A stretch of DNA of 5,379 nt from positions 1-5,379 of the forward strand of contig JBFIFO010000211.1 in assembly GCA_041602815.1 (NCBI GenBank), in the 5' to 3' direction. Of this stretch, positions 1 to 5,379 are shown piece by piece. This DNA is from GCA-020356105 sp041602815 (GTDB taxonomy: Bacteria > Pseudomonadota > Alphaproteobacteria > UBA8366 > JADFVY01). A program made the position numbers and the translations under genes. The notes beneath the pieces were generated by a model. The model was given only the letters and a program-made list of their open reading frames with translations, was not told the origin of the DNA and did not search any database. Position 1 is the first letter of the stretch. Each line of letters opens with the position of its first letter.

Positions 1-128
1 GGCCCCCGGGGCCCGGCCCCCGGCCGCGTTATGACAGTACGACCGGTTCGACGCGGGGCGCCGACGGTCATCGAAGGGAGCCGGGGGACGGCACCATGCG
101 GACCCAGTTTGACGGCTATTAGCGGGCC
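1..128 (+). other. Leader region upstream of the transporter operon; upstream gene unresolved
   Basis: I recognise no protein here. Two frames are open from the window edge: one ends with TAG at 120-122, the other with TGA at 130-132, which would form an ATGA overlap with the permease start at 129 just as at the two later junctions. A third frame stops at 32-34. Any of these could be the end of an upstream gene, and in operons of this type that gene is usually the periplasmic substrate-binding protein. At this base composition short open frames are expected by chance, so none is called as a gene. No convincing -35/-10 promoter pair is visible. The region does contain a GC-rich dyad at 6-23 and a further possible stem pairing GACCG (41-45) with CGGTC (65-69). 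Confidence 0.4.
6..23 (+). repeat. Short all-GC inverted repeat (possible RNA hairpin)
   Basis: CCGGGG at 6-11 is the exact reverse complement of CCCCGG at 18-23, with the 6-base loop CCCGGC, so the RNA could form a 6-bp all-GC hairpin. No T-run follows, which argues against an intrinsic terminator. If a binding-protein gene ends just upstream, a hairpin here could stabilise its mRNA or lower read-through into the permease genes, as is known for some ABC transporter operons. That role is inference, and GC-rich sequence forms such dyads easily by chance. Confidence 0.35.
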
Positions 129-1058
129 ATGACGACCATTGCCCAGACACCACCGCGCGCCGGCGCGGTAAGCCGGTTCCGCAAGAGCCTGCAGGGGGTG
201 ATGTTCCGGTATGCGTCGCTGCGCGGCTACACCCTGCTGTCGCCGACGCTGCTGGTCCTGATCGGGGCGATGTGCGTGCCGGTCGGCATGCTCGTGCTGT
301 ACAGCTTCTGGACCCAGAAATACATCGAGATCGACCATACGCTGACGCTCGCGAACTACATCGCGATCTTCCAGCGGACGTCCTACCTGCTGCTGCTCGG
401 CAAGTCGATCCTGATCTCGGCGACGGTCACCACGGCAACCGTCCTGCTCGCCTATCCGATCGCCTATTTCATCGCCTTCCGGGTGTCGCAGCACAAGATC
501 GTCTGGCTGATCCTGATCACCGTGCCGTTCTGGACCAGCTATCTCTTGCGCGTGTTCTCGTGGAAGGTGATCCTCGGCTACAACGGCGTCATCAACTCGG
601 CCCTCAAATGGCTCGGCATCATCGACCAGCCGCTGGCCTTCCTGCTGCACAACCCGACCGCCGTCGTCATCACGCTCGCGCATGCGTGGGCGCCGATCGC
701 GATCCTGCCGATCTTCGTCTCCCTGGACAAGATCGACCGCTCGCTGCTCGAGGCCGCGACGGATCTCGGCGACGGGCCGGTGATGCGGTTCCTGCGCGTC
801 ACGCTGCCGCTGTCGATCCCCGGCGTGGTGGCGGCTTCGATGCTGGTCTTCATCCCGACGGTCGGCGACTACATCACGCCGCAGCTGGTCGGCGGGCCGG
901 ACGGCATGATGGTCGGCAACCTGATGCACGCGATGTTCTTCAAGGCCAACAACTGGCCGCTCGGCTCGGCCCTGGCGATCCTTTCCGCGCTCGCCATCAC
1001 GGTGACGAGTCTGACCATCTGGTTCCTGACCAAGCACGCGCGGGAGCGGGCGCGATGA
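129..1058 (+). CDS. ABC transporter permease, PotB/PotH-like (spermidine/putrescine class)
   Basis: This 309-residue inner-membrane protein is one of two permease subunits of a polyamine-class ABC importer. After a polar N-terminus of about 33 residues, about six hydrophobic segments are visible, near residues 34-59, 93-118, 123-145, 178-197, 230-250 and 276-300. The cytoplasmic EAA loop that docks on the ATPase starts at E208-A209-A210 and runs through G214 to P231. Segments such as VPFWTSYLLRV (132-142) and GDYITPQLVGG (246-256) are typical of PotB/PotH proteins, and the length fits. The first ATG (129) lacks a clear Shine-Dalgarno sequence. An internal ATG at 201 follows GGGGG too closely, so 129 is preferred. 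The stop overlaps the next start as ATGA (1055-1058), implying translational coupling. Class membership is secure; the transported solute (polyamine, or another amine or small organic solute) cannot be read from the permease. Confidence 0.93.
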   Translation: MTTIAQTPPRAGAVSRFRKSLQGVMFRYASLRGYTLLSPTLLVLIGAMCVPVGMLVLYSFWTQKYIEIDHTLTLANYIAIFQRTSYLLLLGKSILISATVTTATVLLAYPIAYFIAFRVSQHKIVWLILITVPFWTSYLLRVFSWKVILGYNGVINSALKWLGIIDQPLAFLLHNPTAVVITLAHAWAPIAILPIFVSLDKIDRSLLEAATDLGDGPVMRFLRVTLPLSIPGVVAASMLVFIPTVGDYITPQLVGGPDGMMVGNLMHAMFFKANNWPLGSALAILSALAITVTSLTIWFLTKHARERAR

Positions 1059-1867
1059 TCCGGCGCATGCGACTGCGGATGCCCGACGGGCTGCTCGGCT
1101 ACAGCATCCTTTACCTCACGTTCCTTTACGTGCCGGTGCTGTTCCTGCCGCTGTTCTCGTTCAACGACAGCATCTACATCTCGTTTCCGCTGAGCGGCTT
1201 CACCACCCAGTGGTACGAGCGGATGGTCGAGACCGAGAACCTGCTCATCGCGCTCGGCAACAGCGTCAAGGTCGCGGCCTCCGTCGCGGTGATCAGCACG
1301 ATCCTCGGCACGCTCGCGGCGCGCGCCTTCACGCGCTACCGCTTCGTCGGCCGCCGGCCGGCGCTGGGCCTGCTGGTGCTGCCGCTGGTGGTGCCAGGCA
1401 TCATCCTCGGCATTGCGCTGCTGATCATGATGAACATGATCGGCATCCCATTATCGCTGTTCACCATCGGCGCCGCGCACGTGCTGATCGCAACGCCGTT
1501 CGCGACCTTCGTGATGATCTCGCGGCTGGAGGGCTTCGATGCCAACCTCGAGGAGGCGTCGCGCGACCTTGGCGAGTCCGGCTGGACGACGTTCTGGCGC
1601 GTCACCTTCCCGCTCGCCTTCCCCGGGATCGTCGCCAGCCTGCTGTTGACCTTCACCGAATCATTCGACGAGTTCATCCTCGCCTTCTTCCTCGCCGGCA
1701 ACGAGGCGACGCTGCCGCTCTACATCTGGAGCCAGTTGCGTTTCCCGCGGAACCTGCCGGTCGTGCTGGCGCTCGGCGCCTGCATCCTGATGATCTCGTT
1801 CGTCGTCATCACCTTCGCCGAATGGATGCGGCGGCAGGGCGTCAAACCCCGGACGAAAGACACATGA
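1055..1867 (+). CDS. ABC transporter permease, PotC/PotI-like (spermidine/putrescine class)
   Basis: This 270-residue protein is the second membrane subunit and would pair with the preceding permease to form the translocation channel. Hydrophobic segments lie near residues 14-35, 70-90, 103-127, 134-155, 189-212 and 235-256. The EAA loop is at E167-A168-S169, followed by G173 and LAFPG (187-191), so the canonical third residue A is S here. The start at 1055 sits in the ATGA overlap with the upstream gene and has GGGAG (1042-1046) 8 bases before it. The open frame extends back to 272 only because no stop interrupts it inside the first permease gene; that extension is not real coding. The 3' end overlaps the ATPase gene by ATGA (1864-1867). 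One TTA leucine codon (1451-1453) stands out against the G/C-ending codons but looks incidental. PotC/PotI family membership is clear; substrate is unknown. Confidence 0.93.
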   Translation: MIRRMRLRMPDGLLGYSILYLTFLYVPVLFLPLFSFNDSIYISFPLSGFTTQWYERMVETENLLIALGNSVKVAASVAVISTILGTLAARAFTRYRFVGRRPALGLLVLPLVVPGIILGIALLIMMNMIGIPLSLFTIGAAHVLIATPFATFVMISRLEGFDANLEEASRDLGESGWTTFWRVTFPLAFPGIVASLLLTFTESFDEFILAFFLAGNEATLPLYIWSQLRFPRNLPVVLALGACILMISFVVITFAEWMRRQGVKPRTKDT

Positions 1868-2973
1868 CCCGGATCCCGAACTTCGTATCGATGCGCGACG
1901 TCGCGAAACATTTCGGCCCGGTGCGTGCGGTCGACGGCGTCTCGCTTGACATCGCCCAGGGCGAGTTCTTCGCCCTCCTCGGCCCGTCCGGCTGCGGCAA
2001 GACCACTCTGCTGCGCATCCTCGGCGGTTTCGAGGCGCCGAACAGCGGCAGCGTCCATATCGACGGCGTCGACATGACGCTCGAACCGCCGAACCGGCGG
2101 CCGGTGAACATGGTGTTCCAGAACTACGCGATCTTTCCCCACCTGAACGTGCGCCAGAACATCGGCTACGGCCTGCGCAGCGAGGGACTGTCCCGCGCGG
2201 ATGCCGGGCGGCGCGTCGACGAAGCGCTGGCCACGGTCAAGCTGGAGGGGCTCGGCGACCGCGGCTCGAACGAGCTGTCCGGCGGCCAGCGGCAGCGCGT
2301 GGCGCTAGCCCGGGCACTGGTCAAGCATCCCAAGGTGCTGCTGCTCGACGAGCCGCTGAGCGCGCTCGACAAGAACCTGCGCGAGCAGATGCGCGTCGAG
2401 CTGCGTGCGCTGCAGCAGAAGGTCGGCATCACCTTCATATTCGTCACCCACGACCAGGAGGAGGCATTGTCGATGGCCGACCGCATCGCCGTGATGTTCG
2501 ACGGCAAGGTCCGCCAGGTCGACACGCCGGAGCACCTGTACGAGACGCCCCGCTCACGCGACGTTGCGGCCTTCATCGGCTCGATGAATTTCATCGACGC
2601 CACGGTGGAGGGCCCGGACGGCGACTCGCTGGTGGTCGACGCCGGCCCGATGGGCCGGATCCGCGCCGGTTTTCCGGAGGGCGGGGCGCCCGGGGCCGGG
2701 ACCCGCGTCATCATCGGCATCCGGCCGGAAAAGCTGGCGCTGGCGGACTCGCAGCCGGGCAACGGCACCAACGCGGTGCGCGCCCGGCTCACCGCGGCCT
2801 CCTATCTCGGCGAGCGCAGCCATTACTTCCTTCACGTGGACGGGCTGGCGGAACCCTTGTCGATCGCCCGCCAGAATACCCGGGCGCAGATCCTTCACCA
2901 GACCGACGCCGGCAGCGAGCTGTGGCTGACCTGGTCGCCGTCGGCGGGCATCGTCCTGCCGGCCGGGGACTGA
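1864..2973 (+). CDS. ABC transporter ATP-binding protein, PotA-like
   Basis: This 369-residue cytoplasmic ATPase drives the importer formed with the two upstream permeases. The nucleotide-binding domain fills roughly residues 7-240. It shows Walker A GPSGCGKTT (40-48, K46), Q-loop Q86, signature LSGGQ (138-142), Walker B VLLLDE (158-163, D162/E163), D-loop SALD (166-169) and H-loop H196. The C-terminal part, about residues 245-365, contains IRPEKLAL and matches the regulatory TOBE-type domain of the PotA/MalK/FbpC group. The length is normal and no key residue is missing. The start at 1864 is fixed by the ATGA overlap with the permease gene; no strong Shine-Dalgarno is seen, consistent with coupled translation. 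The VFQNYAIFPHLNV region and neighbouring PotB/PotC-type permeases favour the spermidine/putrescine class over sugar or iron importers. The exact substrate stays open. Confidence 0.95.
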   Translation: MTRIPNFVSMRDVAKHFGPVRAVDGVSLDIAQGEFFALLGPSGCGKTTLLRILGGFEAPNSGSVHIDGVDMTLEPPNRRPVNMVFQNYAIFPHLNVRQNIGYGLRSEGLSRADAGRRVDEALATVKLEGLGDRGSNELSGGQRQRVALARALVKHPKVLLLDEPLSALDKNLREQMRVELRALQQKVGITFIFVTHDQEEALSMADRIAVMFDGKVRQVDTPEHLYETPRSRDVAAFIGSMNFIDATVEGPDGDSLVVDAGPMGRIRAGFPEGGAPGAGTRVIIGIRPEKLALADSQPGNGTNAVRARLTAASYLGERSHYFLHVDGLAEPLSIARQNTRAQILHQTDAGSELWLTWSPSAGIVLPAGD

Positions 2974-3004
2974 GGAACACACAGGGATAAGGGGACCTGC
3001 CGCC

Positions 3005-3787
3005 ATGTCCGAGCAGCAGCACCAAGACGAATACACCGACGAGCTGATCGCACTCCTGGAGCTGATCTGGGGCAAGGGATTCCTGTCGCCGGGCGGGCCC
3101 GAGGCGGTGGCCGCGATCGTCCGCGATGCGGACCTTGCGGGCAGGCAGGTGCTCGATATCGGCTGCGGCCTCGGCGGTATCGAGCTGGTTCTGGCGCGCG
3201 ATTACGGGGCGCGCGTGACCGGCATCGACATCGAGGCCGAGCTGGTGCGCCGCGCCACCGCGCTGATGGCGCGCGAAGGAGTCGCCGACCGCGTCGAATG
3301 CCGGCTGGTGTCGCCCGGCCCGCTGCCCTTCGCTGACGGCGCCTTCGACGTCGTGTTCGGCAAGGATTCGTGGATCCATATCGAGGACAAGCGGGGCTTC
3401 TTCACCGAGGTGTTCCGCGTGCTTCGGCCCGGCGGCCGGCTGCTGGCCGGCGACTGGATGCGCTCCGATACGCCCTACGGCGAGGACATGGAATACTTCT
3501 TCGAGATGGAGGGCCTGACCTACCACATGGACACGATCGCGAACTACGGTGCGATCCTGCGCGACGTCGGCTTCGTCGACGTCGAGCTGGAGGACATCAC
3601 CGACGAGTACCGGGTCCAGGGCTACCGCGAATACGCCGACATGCAGGGTCGGCTGAAGCCGGCGATGATCGAGGCGCTGGGCGCGGACGGCCAGGCCCAT
3701 TTCGAGGAGAACTGGCGGGCGATGTGCGTGGTGCTCGACAGCGGCGAGCTGCGCCCGGGCCGCTTCTGGGCCCGCAAGCCCGGCTGA
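3005..3787 (+). CDS. SAM-dependent methyltransferase, phosphoethanolamine N-methyltransferase (PMT)-like
   Basis: This 260-residue protein is a class I Rossmann-fold methyltransferase, probably cytoplasmic. Motif I is VLDIGCGLGG (49-58), the acidic residue after strand 2 is D75 in GID, and the post-motif VLRPGGRLLAGDW (139-151) ends the core. The N-terminal YTDE (10-13) and FLSPGG (26-31), plus KDSWIH (120-125), align with the Plasmodium PMT as I recall it. Y10, S28, D51, D75, D121, H125 and Y173 match its Y19, S37, D61, D85, D128, H132 and Y181. Residues matching its phosphate ligands Y160, R179 and K247 appear to be W151, L171 and M240. An amine N-methyltransferase is therefore plausible, but a phosphorylated substrate is doubtful. 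The start lies 31 bases after the ATPase stop, with AAGGGG (2989-2994) 10 bases before the ATG, so co-transcription with the transporter is likely. Other small-molecule methyltransferase activities remain possible. Confidence 0.88.
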   Translation: MSEQQHQDEYTDELIALLELIWGKGFLSPGGPEAVAAIVRDADLAGRQVLDIGCGLGGIELVLARDYGARVTGIDIEAELVRRATALMAREGVADRVECRLVSPGPLPFADGAFDVVFGKDSWIHIEDKRGFFTEVFRVLRPGGRLLAGDWMRSDTPYGEDMEYFFEMEGLTYHMDTIANYGAILRDVGFVDVELEDITDEYRVQGYREYADMQGRLKPAMIEALGADGQAHFEENWRAMCVVLDSGELRPGRFWARKPG

Positions 3788-3847
3788 GGCCGCCCGCAAA
3801 CCCGCGGAAAACCCTAACGCATGGGCTCGTTCCTCGGGGCGAAGCGG

Positions 3848-3890
3848 CCTCACCCTTCGAGACGGGCCTGAGGCCCTCCTCAGGGTGACG
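3848..3890 (+). repeat. REP-like palindrome, copy 1
   Basis: This is a 43-base imperfect palindrome. TCACCCT (3850-3856) pairs exactly with AGGGTGA (3882-3888), and an inner hairpin GGGCC-TGA-GGCCC lies at 3864-3876. The CACCCTTCGAGACG...CTCCTCAGGGTGA layout matches a dispersed intergenic repeat I recall from many alphaproteobacterial genomes. It sits in the gap after the methyltransferase gene (stop 3787) and may act as an mRNA-stabilising or terminator-like structure. No T-tract follows it, so intrinsic termination is not supported. Confidence 0.72.
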
Positions 3891-3905
3891 GAACAGATAT
3901 CGGAG

Positions 3906-3948
3906 CCTCATGCCGAGGCGCGGTGCCGCCGCGTCTCGAAGTATGAGG
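3906..3948 (-). repeat. REP-like palindrome, copy 2 (inverted relative to copy 1)
   Basis: This second 43-base copy lies in opposite orientation. Outer arms CCTCAT (3906-3911) and ATGAGG (3943-3948) are exact complements. An inner stem pairs 3914-3923 with 3929-3938 (10 pairs, one G-T) around the loop TGCCG. Against copy 1 the arm CCTCAnnCTTCGAGACG (3848-3864) matches the complement of 3932-3948 at 15 of 17 positions with no gap, including 10 consecutive bases; the two copies differ mainly in the central loop. The 10-mer GCGCGGTGCC inside it (3918-3927) recurs directly at 3951-3960, perhaps a remnant of a further copy. The rest of the 3788-4010 gap shows no gene and no convincing promoter. 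Confidence 0.68.
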
Positions 3949-3996
3949 TCGCGCGGTGCCCCTGCGGCGTGATTGAATAGGGGTCCGGTTTCCCGC

Positions 3997-4004
3997 AGGA
4001 AGGG
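3997..4004 (+). promoter_or_regulatory. Ribosome binding site of the dehydratase gene
   Basis: AGGAAGGG lies 6 bases before the ATG at 4011 and is close to the AGGAGG consensus with good spacing. It fixes the start of the partial dehydratase gene and is the strongest ribosome-binding site in the window. Confidence 0.7.
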
Positions 4005-4010
4005 CGAGCG

Positions 4011-5379
4011 ATGGCGAAGAACACGGGCATGCGCAGGGGGCTCACCCGCTATGGCGACGAGGGCTTCGCCCTGTTCCTGCGCAAGGCCTTCATCAAGGCG
4101 ATGGGCTATTCCGACGACGCGCTGGACCGGCCGATCGTCGGCATCGCCGACACCTTCAGCGGCTTCAACCCGTGCCATCGCACCGCACCCGACCTCGTCG
4201 CCGCGGTCAAGCGCGGCGTTGCCATGGCCGGCGGCCTTGCGGTCGAGTTCCCGACGATCTCGCTGCACGAGTCCTTCGCCTTCCCGACCAGCATGCTGTA
4301 CCGCAATCTGATGGCCATGGACACCGAGGAGATGCTGGGCGCGCTGCCGATGGATGCGGCGGTGCTGATCGGCGGCTGCGACAAGACCGTGCCGGCGCAG
4401 CTGATGGCCGCGGCCAGCGCCAACGTGCCGTCGCTGATCGTCGTCACCGGCCCGATGATGACCGGCGACTATCACGGTGAACGGCTCGGCGCCTGTACCG
4501 ACTGCCGGCGGCTCTGGGGCCTGCATCGCGCCGGCGAGATCGACGCCGACGAGATCGACATGATCGGCGGAAGGCTGATGCCGACGGCGGGCACCTGCAT
4601 GGTGATGGGCACCGCCAGCACCATGGCCTGCATGACCGAGGCGCTCGGCATGATGCTGCCGGGCGGCGCCGCGATCCCCGCGGTGATGGCGGACCGGCTG
4701 CGCCACGCCGAGGCGAGCGGCGTGCGCGCCGTCGAGATGGCGAAGGAGAAGCTGACGCCGGACCGGATCATGACGCCGCAAGGCTTCGCCAACGCGCTGC
4801 GGGTGCTGCTGGCGATCGGCGGCTCGACCAACGCGCTGATCCACATCACCGCGGTGGCGGGACGGCTCGGCATCGAGGTGGACCTTGAGGCGTTCGACGC
4901 CATGGGGCGCGAGACCCCGGTGCTGGTCGACCTGAAACCCTCCGGCACCGGATACATGGAGGACCTGCAGAAGGCCGGCGGGCTGGTCACCGTGCTGCGC
5001 GAGCTCCGCGACCTGCTGCATCTCGACGCGCCGACCTGCACCGGCAGGACCCTCGGCGAGGACATCGACGCGGCCCCGGCCGGCTGGGCGCAGGAGGTGG
5101 TCCGCCCACGCGCCGATCCAGTGTACCGCGAAGGCGGCATCGCCGTGCTGCGCGGCAACCTCTGCCCCGGCAGCGCCATCATCAAGCAGTCCGGGGCGAG
5201 CCCAAAACTGATGCGACACAGCGGCCGGGCCGTCGTCTTCGATTCGCTCGAGGACATGGCCGCGCGCATCGACGATCCCGACCTCGACGTGACGGCGGAC
5301 GACGTCCTCGTGCTGCGCAATGCAGGGCCGAAGGGGGCGCCGGGCATGCCGGAATCCGGCTACATCCCGATCCCGAAGA
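4011..5379 (+). CDS. IlvD/Edd-family dehydratase, sugar-acid dehydratase-like (3' end outside window)
   Basis: 456 complete codons are present without a stop before the edge; relatives have roughly 570-600 residues. The family uses a [2Fe-2S] cluster and Mg2+ to dehydrate a 2,3-dihydroxy acid to a 2-keto acid. The cluster cysteines are visible as C55 (FNPCH), C123 (GGCDKTVPA) and C196 (TAGTCMVMGTAST). E87 (SLHES), D124 and K125, which would be carbamylated, fit the Mg2+ site. These sit at a constant offset of four from C59, E91, C127, D128, K129 and C200 of Rhizobium L-arabinonate dehydratase as I remember it. The ending GMPESGYIPIPK is typical of arabinonate/xylonate-type enzymes, whereas IlvD proper usually has a GMPEM-type segment there. 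The catalytic serine should follow about 20 residues beyond the edge. The start has AGGAAGGG 6 bases upstream. Family is very secure; the sugar acid is unresolved and branched-chain synthesis is less likely. The 223-base repeat-bearing gap suggests separate transcription. Confidence 0.92.
   Translation, partial: MAKNTGMRRGLTRYGDEGFALFLRKAFIKAMGYSDDALDRPIVGIADTFSGFNPCHRTAPDLVAAVKRGVAMAGGLAVEFPTISLHESFAFPTSMLYRNLMAMDTEEMLGALPMDAAVLIGGCDKTVPAQLMAAASANVPSLIVVTGPMMTGDYHGERLGACTDCRRLWGLHRAGEIDADEIDMIGGRLMPTAGTCMVMGTASTMACMTEALGMMLPGGAAIPAVMADRLRHAEASGVRAVEMAKEKLTPDRIMTPQGFANALRVLLAIGGSTNALIHITAVAGRLGIEVDLEAFDAMGRETPVLVDLKPSGTGYMEDLQKAGGLVTVLRELRDLLHLDAPTCTGRTLGEDIDAAPAGWAQEVVRPRADPVYREGGIAVLRGNLCPGSAIIKQSGASPKLMRHSGRAVVFDSLEDMAARIDDPDLDVTADDVLVLRNAGPKGAPGMPESGYIPIPK

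Noticed and set aside
272..1054. Long N-terminal extension of the second permease
   Set aside because: The extension overlaps the first permease in another frame and translates to low-complexity Arg/Ala/Asp sequence; hydrophobic permease sequence begins only at the ATG at 1055.
1451..1453. Rare TTA codon in the second permease
   Set aside because: A single isolated TTA without surrounding composition change is not evidence of regulation or transfer.
1210..1863. Long N-terminal extension of the ATPase
   Set aside because: It is the out-of-frame shadow of the second permease; ATPase homology starts right after the ATG at 1864 and Walker A falls at the usual distance from it.
3788..3847. Possible intrinsic terminator after the methyltransferase
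   Set aside because: There is no stem followed by a T-run; only the REP-like palindromes further on are structured, and they also lack a T-tract.
2789..3853. 354-codon open frame on the minus strand
   Set aside because: It is antisense to the ATPase end and the whole methyltransferase gene, has no recognisable motif, and is explained by high third-position G+C on the other strand.
3370..3888. Forward open frame running from inside the methyltransferase into the repeat
   Set aside because: It is a shadow frame of the methyltransferase, and its tail is simply a translation of REP copy 1, a common source of spurious predicted proteins.
3949..3996. Possible promoter for the dehydratase around GATTGAATAG (3971-3980)
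   Set aside because: The local AT-richer patch is suggestive, but no -35/-10 pair with proper spacing could be identified.
3973..4480. Two short forward frames (3973-4311 and 4172-4480) over the start of the dehydratase
   Set aside because: Both are other-frame shadows; the frame from 4011 carries the conserved IlvD/Edd motifs and runs open to the window edge.
3597..5219. 540-codon open frame on the minus strand
   Set aside because: It lies opposite the clear dehydratase and methyltransferase genes and runs through the repeat-bearing gap; its composition is Arg/His/Ala-rich with no recognisable domain, as expected for the shadow of GC-ending codons.

Overview
This is a strongly G+C-rich window in which most codons end in G or C. 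The gene content and a pair of imperfect palindromes around TTCGAGACG resemble alphaproteobacteria of the Rhizobiales/Rhodospirillales kind. That placement rests on general style and remembered repeat families, not on a marker gene. All supported genes lie on the + strand.

Positions 1-128 are a leader whose upstream gene is not identifiable. It holds a very GC-rich dyad and several short open frames. Positions 129-2973 encode three tightly coupled parts of an ABC importer of the spermidine/putrescine (Pot) class: a PotB/PotH-like permease, a PotC/PotI-like permease and a PotA-like ATPase. Both internal junctions are 4-base ATGA stop/start overlaps. The periplasmic substrate-binding protein needed for such an importer is not in the window; its gene probably lies just upstream.

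A class I SAM-dependent methyltransferase (3005-3787) begins 31 bases after the ATPase gene and is probably co-transcribed with it. Its N-terminal half resembles the phosphoethanolamine N-methyltransferase (PMT) type, including the Tyr/Asp/His residues used in catalysis there. The residues that hold the substrate phosphate in the Plasmodium enzyme appear to be replaced. A plausible but unproven reading is uptake and/or N-methylation of an amine without a phosphate group.

A 223-base gap (3788-4010) follows. It carries two 43-base REP-like palindromes in opposite orientation, symmetric about position 3898, and probably marks a transcription-unit boundary. From 4011 to the window edge runs the first 456 codons of an IlvD/Edd-family dehydratase of the sugar-acid type (L-arabinonate/D-xylonate dehydratase-like). 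It has the three [2Fe-2S] cysteines and the CDK motif, but the window ends shortly before the expected catalytic serine. Its metabolic link to the transporter and methyltransferase is not evident. No tRNA, rRNA, CRISPR array, insertion sequence or clear intrinsic terminator was seen.
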